A DNA stretch of 64,000 nucleotides from Streptomyces sp. NRRL S-244. GTDB lineage: Bacteria > Actinomycetota > Actinomycetes > Streptomycetales > Streptomycetaceae. This document shows, in pieces, positions 26,383-34,570 of this stretch; position 1 is the first letter of the stretch; every line of letters begins with the position of its first letter. A program made the position numbers and the translations under genes. The stretch covers positions 124,001 to 188,000 of the forward strand of contig NZ_JOCX01000001.1 of NCBI RefSeq assembly GCF_000717915.1, read 5' to 3'. Under the pieces are notes generated by a model, which saw nothing but the letters and a program-made list of their open reading frames with translations, did not search any database and was not told where the DNA came from.

Positions 26383-26408
26383 CTGAACGGGTTCGAAATC
26401 CCGTTCAG
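26383..26408. promoter_or_regulatory. Inverted repeat upstream of PKD/DTR gene
   Basis: CTGAACGGG (26383-26391) and CCCGTTCAG (26400-26408) are perfect complements around TTCGAAAT. The site is 29-54 bp upstream of the secreted-protein start codon and could be an operator or leader hairpin. Confidence 0.6.
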
Positions 26409-26420
26409 CGTACAGACAGC

Positions 26421-27035
26421 TCAGCGGCTTGATCCACAGGGTTCTCGTCCGGAACCGAGCAGGGCGTCGACGGCCGCCTTGATCCGGTCGACCGGGACCT
26501 CGCGGGCCGTGAGGTGCTCGAAGAGGCTGGGGACGAAGGGGGCGAGGAGCAGGTGCGCCAGCACCGGGGCGTCCGCCTCCGGGCGGGCCCCGCGGAGCAG
26601 CATCGCGACGTGCGTGTGCATGGTCAGGTACGCGCCGCTCTCGTACCGGGCGCCCGGCGACGCGGCCTCCGCCACCGCCATCACCGCCCGCTGCTCCACG
26701 AGCCGTTCGGCCAGGGTGTGCAGGAACGCGCGCAGCCGTACGTCGGCCGGCGCGTCGGGGCCGAGCGGGGCCGGCCCGCTCAGGAAGGCCTCCTGGAAGC
26801 GCCGCTCGTCCTCGTCGAGCAGCGCGAACAGCAGCCGGCTCACATCGCCGAAGCGGCGGTAGACCGTCCCGACCCCCATCCCCGCGGCGTGGGCGACGGC
26901 GTTCATCGTCACGGCGTCCGGCCCCTGCTCGGCGACCAGCTGCGCCGCCGCGTCCAGGATCTTCCGCCTGTTCCGGGCGGCGTCCGCGCGCTCGGGCGGG
27001 GCCTGCCCCGTGACCGGGAGTTCGATGCGGCTCAT
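26421..27035 (-). CDS. TetR family transcriptional regulator
   Basis: Repressor of 204 residues with the N-terminal TetR HTH (NRRKILDAAAQLVAEQGPDAVTMNAVAHAAGMGVGTVYRRFGDVSRLL) and a helical ligand-binding C-terminus. It is divergent from the WrbA-like gene, and two identical-type inverted repeats lie between them, so it very likely represses wrbA and itself. Quinones or other electrophiles are the natural ligand guess, by analogy. Confidence 0.92.
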   Translation of the reverse strand: MSRIELPVTGQAPPERADAARNRRKILDAAAQLVAEQGPDAVTMNAVAHAAGMGVGTVYRRFGDVSRLLFALLDEDERRFQEAFLSGPAPLGPDAPADVRLRAFLHTLAERLVEQRAVMAVAEAASPGARYESGAYLTMHTHVAMLLRGARPEADAPVLAHLLLAPFVPSLFEHLTAREVPVDRIKAAVDALLGSGREPCGSSR

Positions 27036-27066
27036 ACGCAGAGGCTACCGGACAGCCCTTGCCAAC

Positions 27067-27080
27067 CGGATACCCATCCG
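27067..27080. promoter_or_regulatory. TetR operator copy 1
   Basis: CGGAT-ACCC-ATCCG, an inverted repeat with 4-bp spacer, matching the copy at 27107 in both half-sites and spacing, and embedded in similar flanks (AAC before it). Confidence 0.75.
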
Positions 27081-27106
27081 CTTTACTTTCACTCGTCGAA
27101 GCGAAA

Positions 27107-27120
27107 CGGATAGCAATCCG
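27107..27120. promoter_or_regulatory. TetR operator copy 2
   Basis: CGGAT-AGCA-ATCCG, centred 40 bp from copy 1, so both lie on the same DNA face. It is 27 bp upstream of the WrbA-like start codon, placed to block that promoter. Confidence 0.75.
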
Positions 27121-27146
27121 GTTAGGTCACACCAGGGAGTCCCACC

Positions 27147-27764
27147 ATGAGTGCCAAGGTCGCGGTCATCTACTACTCGTCCACCGGAAACGTCCACGAG
27201 CTCGCGAAGGCCGTCGCCGAAGGCGCCGAGAAGGCGGGCGCCGAAGTCCGCCTGCGGCGGGTGCCCGAGCTCGCCCCCGACGCGGCCATCGACTCCAACC
27301 CGGCCTGGCGCAAGCACGTCGAGGACACCAAGGACGTCGAGATCGCCACCCTGGACGACCTCACCTGGGCCGACGCGTACGCGATCGGCTCGCCGACCCG
27401 GTACGGCAACATCGCGGGCCAGCTGAAGCAGTTCCTCGACACCACCGGCGGCATCTGGCAGCAGGGCGCCCTCGCCGACAAGCCGGCCACCGGCTTCACC
27501 AGCGCCCACAACGCGCACGGCGGCAACGAGTCCACGCTGCTCGCCCTCTACAACACGTTCCACCACTGGGGCTCGGTCATCGTCTCGCCCGGCTACACCA
27601 ACCCGGTCGTCTACGGCGCCGGCGGCAACCCGTACGGCACCTCACACCCCGGCGGCAGCGGCGCCGTCAGCGAGGAGACCCTGACCGCGGCCCGTTACCA
27701 GGGCGAGCGCCTCGCCACCTTCGCCGCCCGTCTGGCCGCCACCGCCACCGCCACCGCCAACTAG
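27147..27764 (+). CDS. WrbA-type NAD(P)H:quinone oxidoreductase
   Basis: Flavodoxin-fold enzyme of 205 residues (type IV quinone reductase) that reduces quinones by two electrons, limiting redox cycling. The FMN phosphate loop is YYSSTGNVHELA (residues 9-20); GSPTRYGNIAGQLKQFLD and the later HHWG stretch match WrbA. ATG 27147 has CAGGGAG ahead. It is paired with a divergent TetR repressor and ends at a strong hairpin. Confidence 0.93.
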   Translation: MSAKVAVIYYSSTGNVHELAKAVAEGAEKAGAEVRLRRVPELAPDAAIDSNPAWRKHVEDTKDVEIATLDDLTWADAYAIGSPTRYGNIAGQLKQFLDTTGGIWQQGALADKPATGFTSAHNAHGGNESTLLALYNTFHHWGSVIVSPGYTNPVVYGAGGNPYGTSHPGGSGAVSEETLTAARYQGERLATFAARLAATATATAN

Positions 27765-27765
27765 G

Positions 27766-27800
27766 CCGGAGCCGGCCATTCCAGGAATGGCCGGCTCCGG
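27766..27800. terminator. Bidirectional terminator after WrbA-like gene
   Basis: Fifteen perfect base pairs (CCGGAGCCGGCCATT with AATGGCCGGCTCCGG) with loop CCAGG, beginning 2 bp after the stop codon and facing the convergent gene at 27833. Confidence 0.88.
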
Positions 27801-27832
27801 ACACGTGGCAGATCTGATCTCGTCAGGTCAGG

Positions 27833-30607
27833 TCAGCGGCTCTCGGTGAAATAGCCGAGCAGGTCCGTGATCACGTGGTTGCTGCCGCCCCAGCTGTTGA
27901 AGACGCTCACCTTGCCGTCCCCGACCGGAGTCGTGACGTGGTTCGGGACGGTGAGGCCGGGCAGCGTGTTCAGGCTGCTCGCGTCCGTACGGGCGCTCCC
28001 GTACCCGTGGACGGTCAGGAACCCGGCGGCGGAGGTGTCGGTCGCGGTCACGTTCAGCACCGCGCCCACCGCACCGGACGGCAGCCCGGCCACGGTCGTG
28101 GTCGCACCCGGGGCCAGCTTGCCGGTGGTCCGGGTGTCGCCGAGGCGCTTGGGCACGATCGGCGTGAAGAGGGCCTTGCCGTCCTTGCCGTAGTAGCCCA
28201 CCGCGTCCACGACCAGGTGCGTGGAACCGGCGTTGTTGTAGAGCGTGATCGTCCCGTTCGGGCCCACCGGCACGATGGCCTGGTTGGACTTGTCCTTGCC
28301 CGGCTCCGGGTTGAGGTTCGACGTCGCGGGCCGCTTCGCCGGGTCCGGGTAGGCGATCACGTGCGTGTCCGAGATCGCCCCGGTGCCGGTCAGGTTCAGC
28401 GCGACCGCCGTGGCGTCGGCGGGGATCCCGCCCACACCGGCGACCTTGACGGTGCGCGTCTGGCCGCCGGCCAGCGCGCCGGCCGTCCCCGTACGGGTGT
28501 CGGCGAGACGGGTCGGGGTGACCGGGCTGAAGCGCTGCCCGATGTTCGGCTGGTAGTAGCCGACGAAGTCGACGATCAGCCGCGCCTCACCGGAGTTGAG
28601 CCGGAACCACACGGAGCCGTCGGAACCGACGGGAACGGTCACCGTGTTGGACGACGTACCGCCCGCGCGGACGTTGACGTTCGAGGTCGCCGGACGGTCC
28701 TGGCGGTACGGGGACACGCTGAGGTGGGTGTCCTCGCTCGCCCCGGTGACGGTCACGTTGAGGACCGCGGCGGTCATGCCGCCCGAGAGCGCCCCGCCGG
28801 CCGGCAGGCGCGTGGACCAGGGCTCTCCGCCGCGCAGCGACCAGAGGTAGGTCCGGGTGTCGACGATGCGGAAGGGATCGGTGGCGACGTAGCCGGACGC
28901 CGGGTAGTCCACGCGCACCGTCTTGGTGACCGTGGACGTGGCGCCCTTGATGTCCTGGAGCTTGACCGTCACCTTGTACTCGCCCGGAATGGCGTACGTG
29001 TGCTGCCCGGGGGAGTTGTAGTCACGCGCCTCGAAGCTGCCGTTGCCGTCGCCGAAGTCGACCAGCATGCTCAGCACCGGCCACGGCGCCACCGTGGACC
29101 GCGGGTCGAGCCCGATGGTCAGCGGGGGGACGTGCTCGTCGGGGCTGTCCGAGGTCGGCAGGACCGGCGGGGCGGTGAAGTCCGTGGCCAGCGGCTTGTC
29201 GGCCGCGGTCACCTTGACCGGCTTCTCGGTGGTGGCCGTCCGGCCCACCCCGCTCACCGCCGTCACCTTGACCACGTAGTCGCCCGGCGTGGCGTAGGCG
29301 TGCGAGGCGAGGGCCTGGGGCGCGTCGCCCTGCTGAGCGACGACCGGCTGCGTACCGTCGCCGAAGTCGACGCGGTAGCTCATCGTGGAGGGCCACTTGC
29401 TGTCCGACGAGGCCTTCACCTCCACCTTGGTCCCGGCCGGCGCCCAGCTCTGGTCGATCGACATCGTGGCGCTGCTGAGGCCGTCCTGGCTCTCGTAGGC
29501 CCCGCGGTCGAGGTACCCGCCGTTGCGCCCGGTGTTGGGGACCCGCGGGTCGTCCGTGGTCGGGTAGCCGCTGAAGTCGGTGGGCAGTACGCCCGGCGCC
29601 GTCGGGTCGGCGGAGTCGATGGTCGGAGAGCCGTCCATGGTGCCTACGCCTGCGGACGACGGCGTCAGGATGTCGTGCGCGCCCTGCCCCGTGCCGGCCT
29701 GGAAGGCGGCCGGGTCCTTGTACGCGGTACCGGACCAGCTGTACGCCGCCTCGGGGCCGGCGTTGCCGGCGACCAGGTTGTAGTCGGCGCGGGTCCCCGC
29801 CGTCGCGCTCTGCGCGACCAGGATCGGGTTGCGCGCACCGTCCGAAGTGCAGTACCCGCCGCGGGCGTAGGTGGAGACCACGTTGTTGAACACGGCCGAG
29901 CCGGTCGAGTTCCCGCCGAGCGCAAGGGTGGCCGAGCAGAGACTCCGGAGCGTGTTGTTGGTGACGACACTGCCGGGCGCGTCCGTGACGCTGAGCGCCG
30001 ACGCGGAGACGCCGGAGATCTGGTTGCGGGCGAGCACGGTGTTCCGCGAGCCGCCGTCGACCCGGACGCCTTGCAGCGAGCTCCGGGTGATACGTACGTC
30101 GGCACTCCCCTCGCCGACCACGACCCCCGAACCCCCGGCCGCGTCCCGGCCCGCGCTGGCGACGATCCGGTCCAGCTCGACATCGCTGGACCGGCCGACC
30201 TGGAGGGGCGCGGCGAGCGTGATGCCGCGGACCACCACGTGGGACGCACCACTGATGGTCAGCCCCCTGCCGGAGTGGAGGTTCACCCGGGCCGCGGAAC
30301 CCGTCTCTGCGTCGGCCACGAAACCGATGGGCTTGCCGGGCTCGCCGGAGCGGTCGATCGTGACGGCCTCGTCGTACGACTTGCCCGGCTTGATCCGCAC
30401 GGTCTGGCCCGGCGCCACGACCTTGGCGGCCGCCGAGATCGTGCAGAACGGCACGGCCTGTGAGCCGGATCCACTGTCGGAGCAGTGGGAATCGTCGTGA
30501 TTGCTCACGTAGAGGGAGTCGGGGGCATCGGCGGCCGTGGCCACCGGTATGCCGAGGAGTGTGACCAGACCTGCGGTCAGCAGGACGGCCGTACGAGTGG
30601 GGCGCAC
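27833..30607 (-). CDS. Secreted beta-helix, PKD and DTR-module protein
   Basis: Exported 924-residue protein starting at GTG 30607. Signal peptide RTAVLLTAGLVTLLGIPVATAA; a right-handed parallel beta-helix (about residues 30-300, with repeated N-x-(I/V/L) rungs such as SDVELDRIVAS and NTVLARNQIS) of the type found in pectate-lyase-like proteins; two PKD domains (DFGDGTQPVV ... HAYATPGDYVVKVTAV and DFGDGNGSFEA ... HTYAIPGEYKVTV); then three DTR modules like those in the protein at 24615. The architecture suggests a carbohydrate-binding or surface protein; no catalytic residues of a lyase could be assigned. Confidence 0.8.
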   Translation of the reverse strand: MRPTRTAVLLTAGLVTLLGIPVATAADAPDSLYVSNHDDSHCSDSGSGSQAVPFCTISAAAKVVAPGQTVRIKPGKSYDEAVTIDRSGEPGKPIGFVADAETGSAARVNLHSGRGLTISGASHVVVRGITLAAPLQVGRSSDVELDRIVASAGRDAAGGSGVVVGEGSADVRITRSSLQGVRVDGGSRNTVLARNQISGVSASALSVTDAPGSVVTNNTLRSLCSATLALGGNSTGSAVFNNVVSTYARGGYCTSDGARNPILVAQSATAGTRADYNLVAGNAGPEAAYSWSGTAYKDPAAFQAGTGQGAHDILTPSSAGVGTMDGSPTIDSADPTAPGVLPTDFSGYPTTDDPRVPNTGRNGGYLDRGAYESQDGLSSATMSIDQSWAPAGTKVEVKASSDSKWPSTMSYRVDFGDGTQPVVAQQGDAPQALASHAYATPGDYVVKVTAVSGVGRTATTEKPVKVTAADKPLATDFTAPPVLPTSDSPDEHVPPLTIGLDPRSTVAPWPVLSMLVDFGDGNGSFEARDYNSPGQHTYAIPGEYKVTVKLQDIKGATSTVTKTVRVDYPASGYVATDPFRIVDTRTYLWSLRGGEPWSTRLPAGGALSGGMTAAVLNVTVTGASEDTHLSVSPYRQDRPATSNVNVRAGGTSSNTVTVPVGSDGSVWFRLNSGEARLIVDFVGYYQPNIGQRFSPVTPTRLADTRTGTAGALAGGQTRTVKVAGVGGIPADATAVALNLTGTGAISDTHVIAYPDPAKRPATSNLNPEPGKDKSNQAIVPVGPNGTITLYNNAGSTHLVVDAVGYYGKDGKALFTPIVPKRLGDTRTTGKLAPGATTTVAGLPSGAVGAVLNVTATDTSAAGFLTVHGYGSARTDASSLNTLPGLTVPNHVTTPVGDGKVSVFNSWGGSNHVITDLLGYFTESR

Positions 30608-30628
30608 CAGCAGGAGTTCCTTTGCGGA

Positions 30629-30651
30629 AAGATGACCAAGGAGGTCATCTT
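30629..30651. promoter_or_regulatory. Inverted repeat upstream of beta-helix gene
   Basis: AAGATGACC (30629-30637) and GGTCATCTT (30643-30651) are perfect complements with 5-bp spacer, lying 22-44 bp upstream of the start codon at 30607. It is a candidate operator or leader hairpin. Confidence 0.6.
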
Positions 30652-30687
30652 CCGCTGTCCGAAAGCCGATGTCACCTCGGTTCGGCG

Positions 30688-30933
30688 CTACGCCCCCGCG
30701 GCCCAGCCGGCGAAGTCGGCCCAGGCCGTCGGGGCCACGGCCAGCGACGGGCCGTCGAGGTCCTTGGAGTCCCGCACGTGCACGGCGTGCGGGCAGGCGG
30801 CCACCTCGACGCAGTTGCCGCCACCGCCGTCGCTGTAGCTCGACTTGCGCCACTCGTAGGCCACCTCGACACAGTTGCCGCCGCTGCTGTCGCTGTAGCT
30901 CGACTTGCGCCACCGCAGAGCGTCGGTTCTCAT
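30688..30933 (-). CDS. DUF397 protein with duplicated core
   Basis: Small protein of 81 residues. DUF397 proteins are partners of XRE/DUF5753 regulators in Streptomyces development (WhiJ-like systems). Here the signature WRKSSYSD-x4-NCVEVA occurs twice in tandem (residues 8-25 and 28-46), then the normal C-terminal VHVRDSKD and WADFAGW. A usual member has one copy. ATG 30933 overlaps the stop of the XRE gene (ATGA). Confidence 0.93.
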   Translation of the reverse strand: MRTDALRWRKSSYSDSSGGNCVEVAYEWRKSSYSDGGGGNCVEVAACPHAVHVRDSKDLDGPSLAVAPTAWADFAGWAAGA

Positions 30934-31781
30934 TTCCACTCTCCCGCCAACTGCTTGATGAGGCACAGGGATTCATCGGGACTCAGGGCCTGCGCGCGGA
31001 TCTTCGCATACCGCTGAGCAAGTCGGGACACCTTGACCCGGTCGCTGACCAGCATGCCCTCGTCCTCCACCTCCAGGTAGACCACGTGGTCGTGATCCTC
31101 CGTCTCCACCAGTTTCATCGGACCGCAAGCCCCCGCATAGGCTCCGGTCAGTCCTCTGTCCAGGGGCAGGATCTGGACGGTGACGTTGATGCGTTCGGCA
31201 TCTTCCACGAGTGAGTTCAGCTGGTCGCGCATGATCTCCCAGCTGCCGAAGGGGCGCCTCAGTACGGACTCCTCCAGGATCAGCTCGATCATCGCCGTCG
31301 GGTCGCGATCGAACAGGGCCCTGCGAGCCAGCCGCGCCTCGACCAGTTCCTCCAGCTTGGCCTTCGGCTCCGGCGGGTATCCCGCGCTCATAAGCGCGCG
31401 GGCATACGCCTCAGTCTGGAAGAGGCCGTCCACCACCAGGGTCTCGTAGGACGAGATCGTGTACGCCGTTGCCTCCATCCGGGAGAACTCCCTGAAGCGA
31501 ACCGGGTACTTCTCCATCAGGACGTATTTCCGGCTCGCCGCGAAGATGCCGAGCCCCTTCCCGATGACCTGTTCCAGGCCTTCCAGCATCCGGTCGCTCA
31601 CCGGTTGCGCACAGGTCTCCATGGCGCTGATCGCCGATCCCGTGTAGCCGATCTGATCACCCAAGGCCTCTTGGGTCAGGTTCTCCCGCACCCGCAGGAG
31701 GCGGGCGATCTCAGCGATGAACTGGGTCATCGGTCGCCCTTCGTACTTTTCTTTACTCTTCTTGCCGTTTTCCTTGGGCAT
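30930..31781 (-). CDS. XRE family regulator, DUF5753 type
   Basis: A 283-residue regulator with an N-terminal helix-turn-helix (ARLLRVRENLTQEALGDQIGYTGSAISAMET) and a C-terminal DUF5753 domain (LVVDGLFQTEAYARALMS ... AERINVTVQILPLDRG). Such proteins act together with the DUF397 protein encoded next to them, as in WhiJ-type developmental control. Start at ATG 31781, which has GGGGGTG six bases ahead; a GTG three codons upstream lacks a ribosome site. Downstream DUF397 gene overlaps by 4 bp. Confidence 0.92.
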   Translation of the reverse strand: MPKENGKKSKEKYEGRPMTQFIAEIARLLRVRENLTQEALGDQIGYTGSAISAMETCAQPVSDRMLEGLEQVIGKGLGIFAASRKYVLMEKYPVRFREFSRMEATAYTISSYETLVVDGLFQTEAYARALMSAGYPPEPKAKLEELVEARLARRALFDRDPTAMIELILEESVLRRPFGSWEIMRDQLNSLVEDAERINVTVQILPLDRGLTGAYAGACGPMKLVETEDHDHVVYLEVEDEGMLVSDRVKVSRLAQRYAKIRAQALSPDESLCLIKQLAGEWK

Positions 31782-31906
31782 ACCGAACACCCCCGAGCTG
31801 AAACGAACTCAAATGGTCTCCAGCGCATGGGCGCCATATCCCAGACTTCTCACCTATCAAGTCCGAGACCTAGAAAACCGTAGACCTGAGCCGTCACGCT
31901 TGTTCC

Positions 31907-32383
31907 ATGAACACTGGAAGTCACTCGCCCAACTCCCCCACGCCCAGCTGGATTCCGGCCACCGGCATCGGAATTCGCAAGGCAGGAGTGCTATTTGACG
32001 CCGTACGCGTGGACGGTGACATGGGGCGGGACATCGCCGATCTCCTCGTCACGCTCACCGGCGGTGATCCCGGGCCGATCGTCGTGCAGGCCAACGGGCG
32101 GCGGCCCGTCTACTTCATGATCCCGGTCGGGAGCGCCGCGTACCGGGTCTGGCCACCCGGGTTCACGCGGCTCGCGTCGGGGCCGCGCAGGACCACGTAC
32201 ATCCCCGTCCCGGCCCTCGACGGCGCATGGCCGCTGGCCTGGCGGTGTCCGCCGACGCGCGAGGACCGGTTCGTGCACGCGCTGCTGCTGTACCGCGCCG
32301 CCGGGCTCTACCAGGCGAGCTGCGAGATCTCCTCCGCCACCACCGCGCAGGCGTCGGCCGCGGGGTCGATGAGCGGGAAGTGA
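31907..32383 (+). CDS. Hypothetical protein divergent from XRE gene
   Basis: A 158-residue protein that I do not recognise. The N-terminus is Ser/Pro-rich, followed by FDAVRVDGDMGRDIADLLVTLTGGDPGPIVV, a mixed alpha/beta region. Position next to an XRE/DUF397 pair is where such modules often carry a third component. The ribosome site is weak. Its last 76 bp overlap the 3' end of the convergent hydrolase gene, so the C-terminus (from about residue 134) may be wrong or unusual. Confidence 0.6.
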   Translation: MNTGSHSPNSPTPSWIPATGIGIRKAGVLFDAVRVDGDMGRDIADLLVTLTGGDPGPIVVQANGRRPVYFMIPVGSAAYRVWPPGFTRLASGPRRTTYIPVPALDGAWPLAWRCPPTREDRFVHALLLYRAAGLYQASCEISSATTAQASAAGSMSGK

Positions 32384-33192
32384 CCGATCCCGTCCAGCAG
32401 GGTCAGGCCCACGGTCTCCCCGGCCTTGGCCGCCGCCGCCACGTACGACTCGGCCACCGACGCCGGGACCACGATGTCCTCCCGGCCGTGCACGACGGCC
32501 GTCGCGATCCCGGTCGGCAGCAGGACCGCCGGGTCCGCGAACGGCAGGCGCTCCGCCCACTGGTCGGCGCCGCCCAGCAGCTGCGCGGACGCGCCACCGC
32601 ACACACCCAGCTCCTCCGCGGCCACGAAGTCCGCGATGGGGGCCAGCGCCACCACGCCGCGCAGCAGCGGCGGGGAAGGCAGCCTCCAGGCGGCCGGGGA
32701 CTCGGGTGGCAGGACGTGCCGGGCCGAAGCCCACAGCGCGAGGTGGCCGCCCGCGGAATGGCCGGTGATGACGGTGCGGCGCGGGTCGGCCTGCGGGAGA
32801 TAGGCCCGGGCGAGCTCCGGGAGGGCGTCCATCGCGGCGGCGACGTCGTCGAAGGTCTCGGGCCAGCGGCCGGCCACGTGCCCCTGGGCGTGCTGGCGCG
32901 GCATGGAACTTCCGCGCCGGTACTCGACGTTGGCGACGGCGAAACCCCGGCGGGCCAGGAAGTCCGCGAGCGGGGTGATGTGGTGCCGGTCGTACGGGGC
33001 GCGCCAGGCGCCGCCGTGCAGGAGGACGACCAATGGGGCCGCGCCCGTGGCGGTCTCGCCGCGCGGGGCGTAGAAGTCGATCACCTGGTCGGGGTGGTCC
33101 CCGTACGCCCCGGTCGCGTCCGGGGCGACCGGCGGGTGGGAGAAGGCCGAGGCGGCCTCGGCGGCGTCCCGTTCGACTGCGGGGTCCGTCAT
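32308..33192 (-). CDS. Alpha/beta hydrolase, probable kynurenine formamidase
   Basis: Alpha/beta hydrolase of 294 residues. The oxyanion-hole motif HGGAW and nucleophile elbow GHSAGGH are those of arylformamidases and hormone-sensitive-lipase-like esterases; GHFPLIDP near the end provides the catalytic His. It is encoded right after kynureninase and tryptophan dioxygenase genes, so N-formylkynurenine hydrolysis, the missing middle step, is the best guess. ATG 33192 is chosen because family similarity starts there. A 166-bp gap separates it from the kynureninase gene, so it may have its own promoter. Confidence 0.82.
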   Translation of the reverse strand: MTDPAVERDAAEAASAFSHPPVAPDATGAYGDHPDQVIDFYAPRGETATGAAPLVVLLHGGAWRAPYDRHHITPLADFLARRGFAVANVEYRRGSSMPRQHAQGHVAGRWPETFDDVAAAMDALPELARAYLPQADPRRTVITGHSAGGHLALWASARHVLPPESPAAWRLPSPPLLRGVVALAPIADFVAAEELGVCGGASAQLLGGADQWAERLPFADPAVLLPTGIATAVVHGREDIVVPASVAESYVAAAAKAGETVGLTLLDGIGHFPLIDPAADACAVVAEEISQLAW

Positions 33193-33358
33193 CGGCTCAA
33201 CCTCTCGGTAACGCGTGGGACTGGTGTTCCGGCAGAGCGGGACCGTATCAGGCCGGAACGGGGGCGTCGGTGGGGGGCGGGGGCCGTGGCCGGGATGTGC
33301 GGGGGCGGACGGAGCCGAAGCCCCGCCCGCCCGGTTGCCGTGACGTTTCGCCCCTACT

Positions 33359-34570
33359 TCACCCGAAAATGTGACCCAGTGTCCGGGCCGCACGCTCCGC
33401 GTCGGCGAAACCGACGTAGAGCGGCGTGAAGCCGAAGCGCAGGACGTCGGGGGCGCGGAAGTCCCCGATCACACCGCGGGAGATCAGGTCGTCCATGACC
33501 GCGCGGGCGTTCTCGGTGCGCAGCGAGACCTGGCTGCCGCGCCGGTCGTGCTCGGCCGGGGTGACCGATTCGACCTTCCCGGCCGGGACGTACGCGGCCA
33601 CGCATTCCAGGAAGAAGTCGGTCAGGGCGAGGGACTTGGCCCGTACGGCTTCCACCGAGACCCCGTCCCAGGCGTCGAGCGCCGCTTCCAGGGCCAGCAT
33701 GGACAGGATGTCCGGGGTGCCGACCCGGCCGCGCACCGCTCCGGCCGCCGGGGTGTAGTCCGGGGTCATGGCGAAGGGGTCCGCGTGGCCGTTCCAGCCG
33801 GGGAGCGGGGAGTCGAAGGCTCCCTGGTGGCGTGCGGCGATGTAGAGGTACGCCGGGGAACCGGGGCCGCCGTTCAAGTACTTGTACGTACAGCCGACCG
33901 CGAGGTCGACGCCGTGCTCGTCGAGGCCGACGGGGAGGGCGCCGGCCGAGTGGCAGAGGTCCCAGACGGTGACGGCCCCGGCGGCGCGGGCCGCCGCGGT
34001 GAGGGCCGGGAGGTCGTGGAGGCGGCCGGTGCGGTAGTCGACGTGGTTGAGGAGGACGACGGCGGTGTCCTCCCCCATCTCCTCGGCCGCGTGCGAGGGG
34101 TCGACCGGTATGACGGTGAGGCCGGTCATCCGGGCGGCCGACTCGGCGATGTAGCCGTCGGTGGGGAAGGTGGAGGCGTCGACCAGCATCCGCGTGCGCC
34201 CGGGGCGGGCCAGGCGGGCGGCGCCCACCAGGGCCTTGAACAGGTTGACGCTGGTGGAGTCGCCGACGACGGTCTGGCCGGGGGCCGCGCCGATGAGCGG
34301 GGAGAGCTTGTCGCCGATCCGCTCGGGGGCGGTCCACCAGGTGCCGGTGCTCCAGGACTGGATGAGCTCCGTGCCCCACTCGTGGGTGATGACCTGGGCG
34401 ATACGGGCTGCGACCCCGGTCGTCAACGCTCCCAGCGAGTTGCCGTCCAGGTAGACGACGCCGTCGGGGAGGGTGAAGCGGTCGCGGAGCTTGCCGAGCT
34501 CGTCGGCGGTGTCGAGGGCGGCGGCGCGGGCCGCGAGGTCCGCCGGGGATTTCGCGTTCGCGTCAGACAT
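33359..34570 (-). CDS. kynU: Kynureninase
   Basis: PLP enzyme that splits kynurenine into anthranilate and alanine. The 403-residue protein shows the family pattern: YLDGNSLG near the N-terminus, PLP-binding Asp204 in TVWDLCHSAG and Schiff-base Lys230 in CTYKYLNGGPG. It overlaps the upstream tryptophan dioxygenase gene by 8 bp. In actinomycetes this route feeds anthranilate and kynurenine to both catabolism and antibiotic building blocks. Confidence 0.96.
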   Translation of the reverse strand: MSDANAKSPADLAARAAALDTADELGKLRDRFTLPDGVVYLDGNSLGALTTGVAARIAQVITHEWGTELIQSWSTGTWWTAPERIGDKLSPLIGAAPGQTVVGDSTSVNLFKALVGAARLARPGRTRMLVDASTFPTDGYIAESAARMTGLTVIPVDPSHAAEEMGEDTAVVLLNHVDYRTGRLHDLPALTAAARAAGAVTVWDLCHSAGALPVGLDEHGVDLAVGCTYKYLNGGPGSPAYLYIAARHQGAFDSPLPGWNGHADPFAMTPDYTPAAGAVRGRVGTPDILSMLALEAALDAWDGVSVEAVRAKSLALTDFFLECVAAYVPAGKVESVTPAEHDRRGSQVSLRTENARAVMDDLISRGVIGDFRAPDVLRFGFTPLYVGFADAERAARTLGHIFG

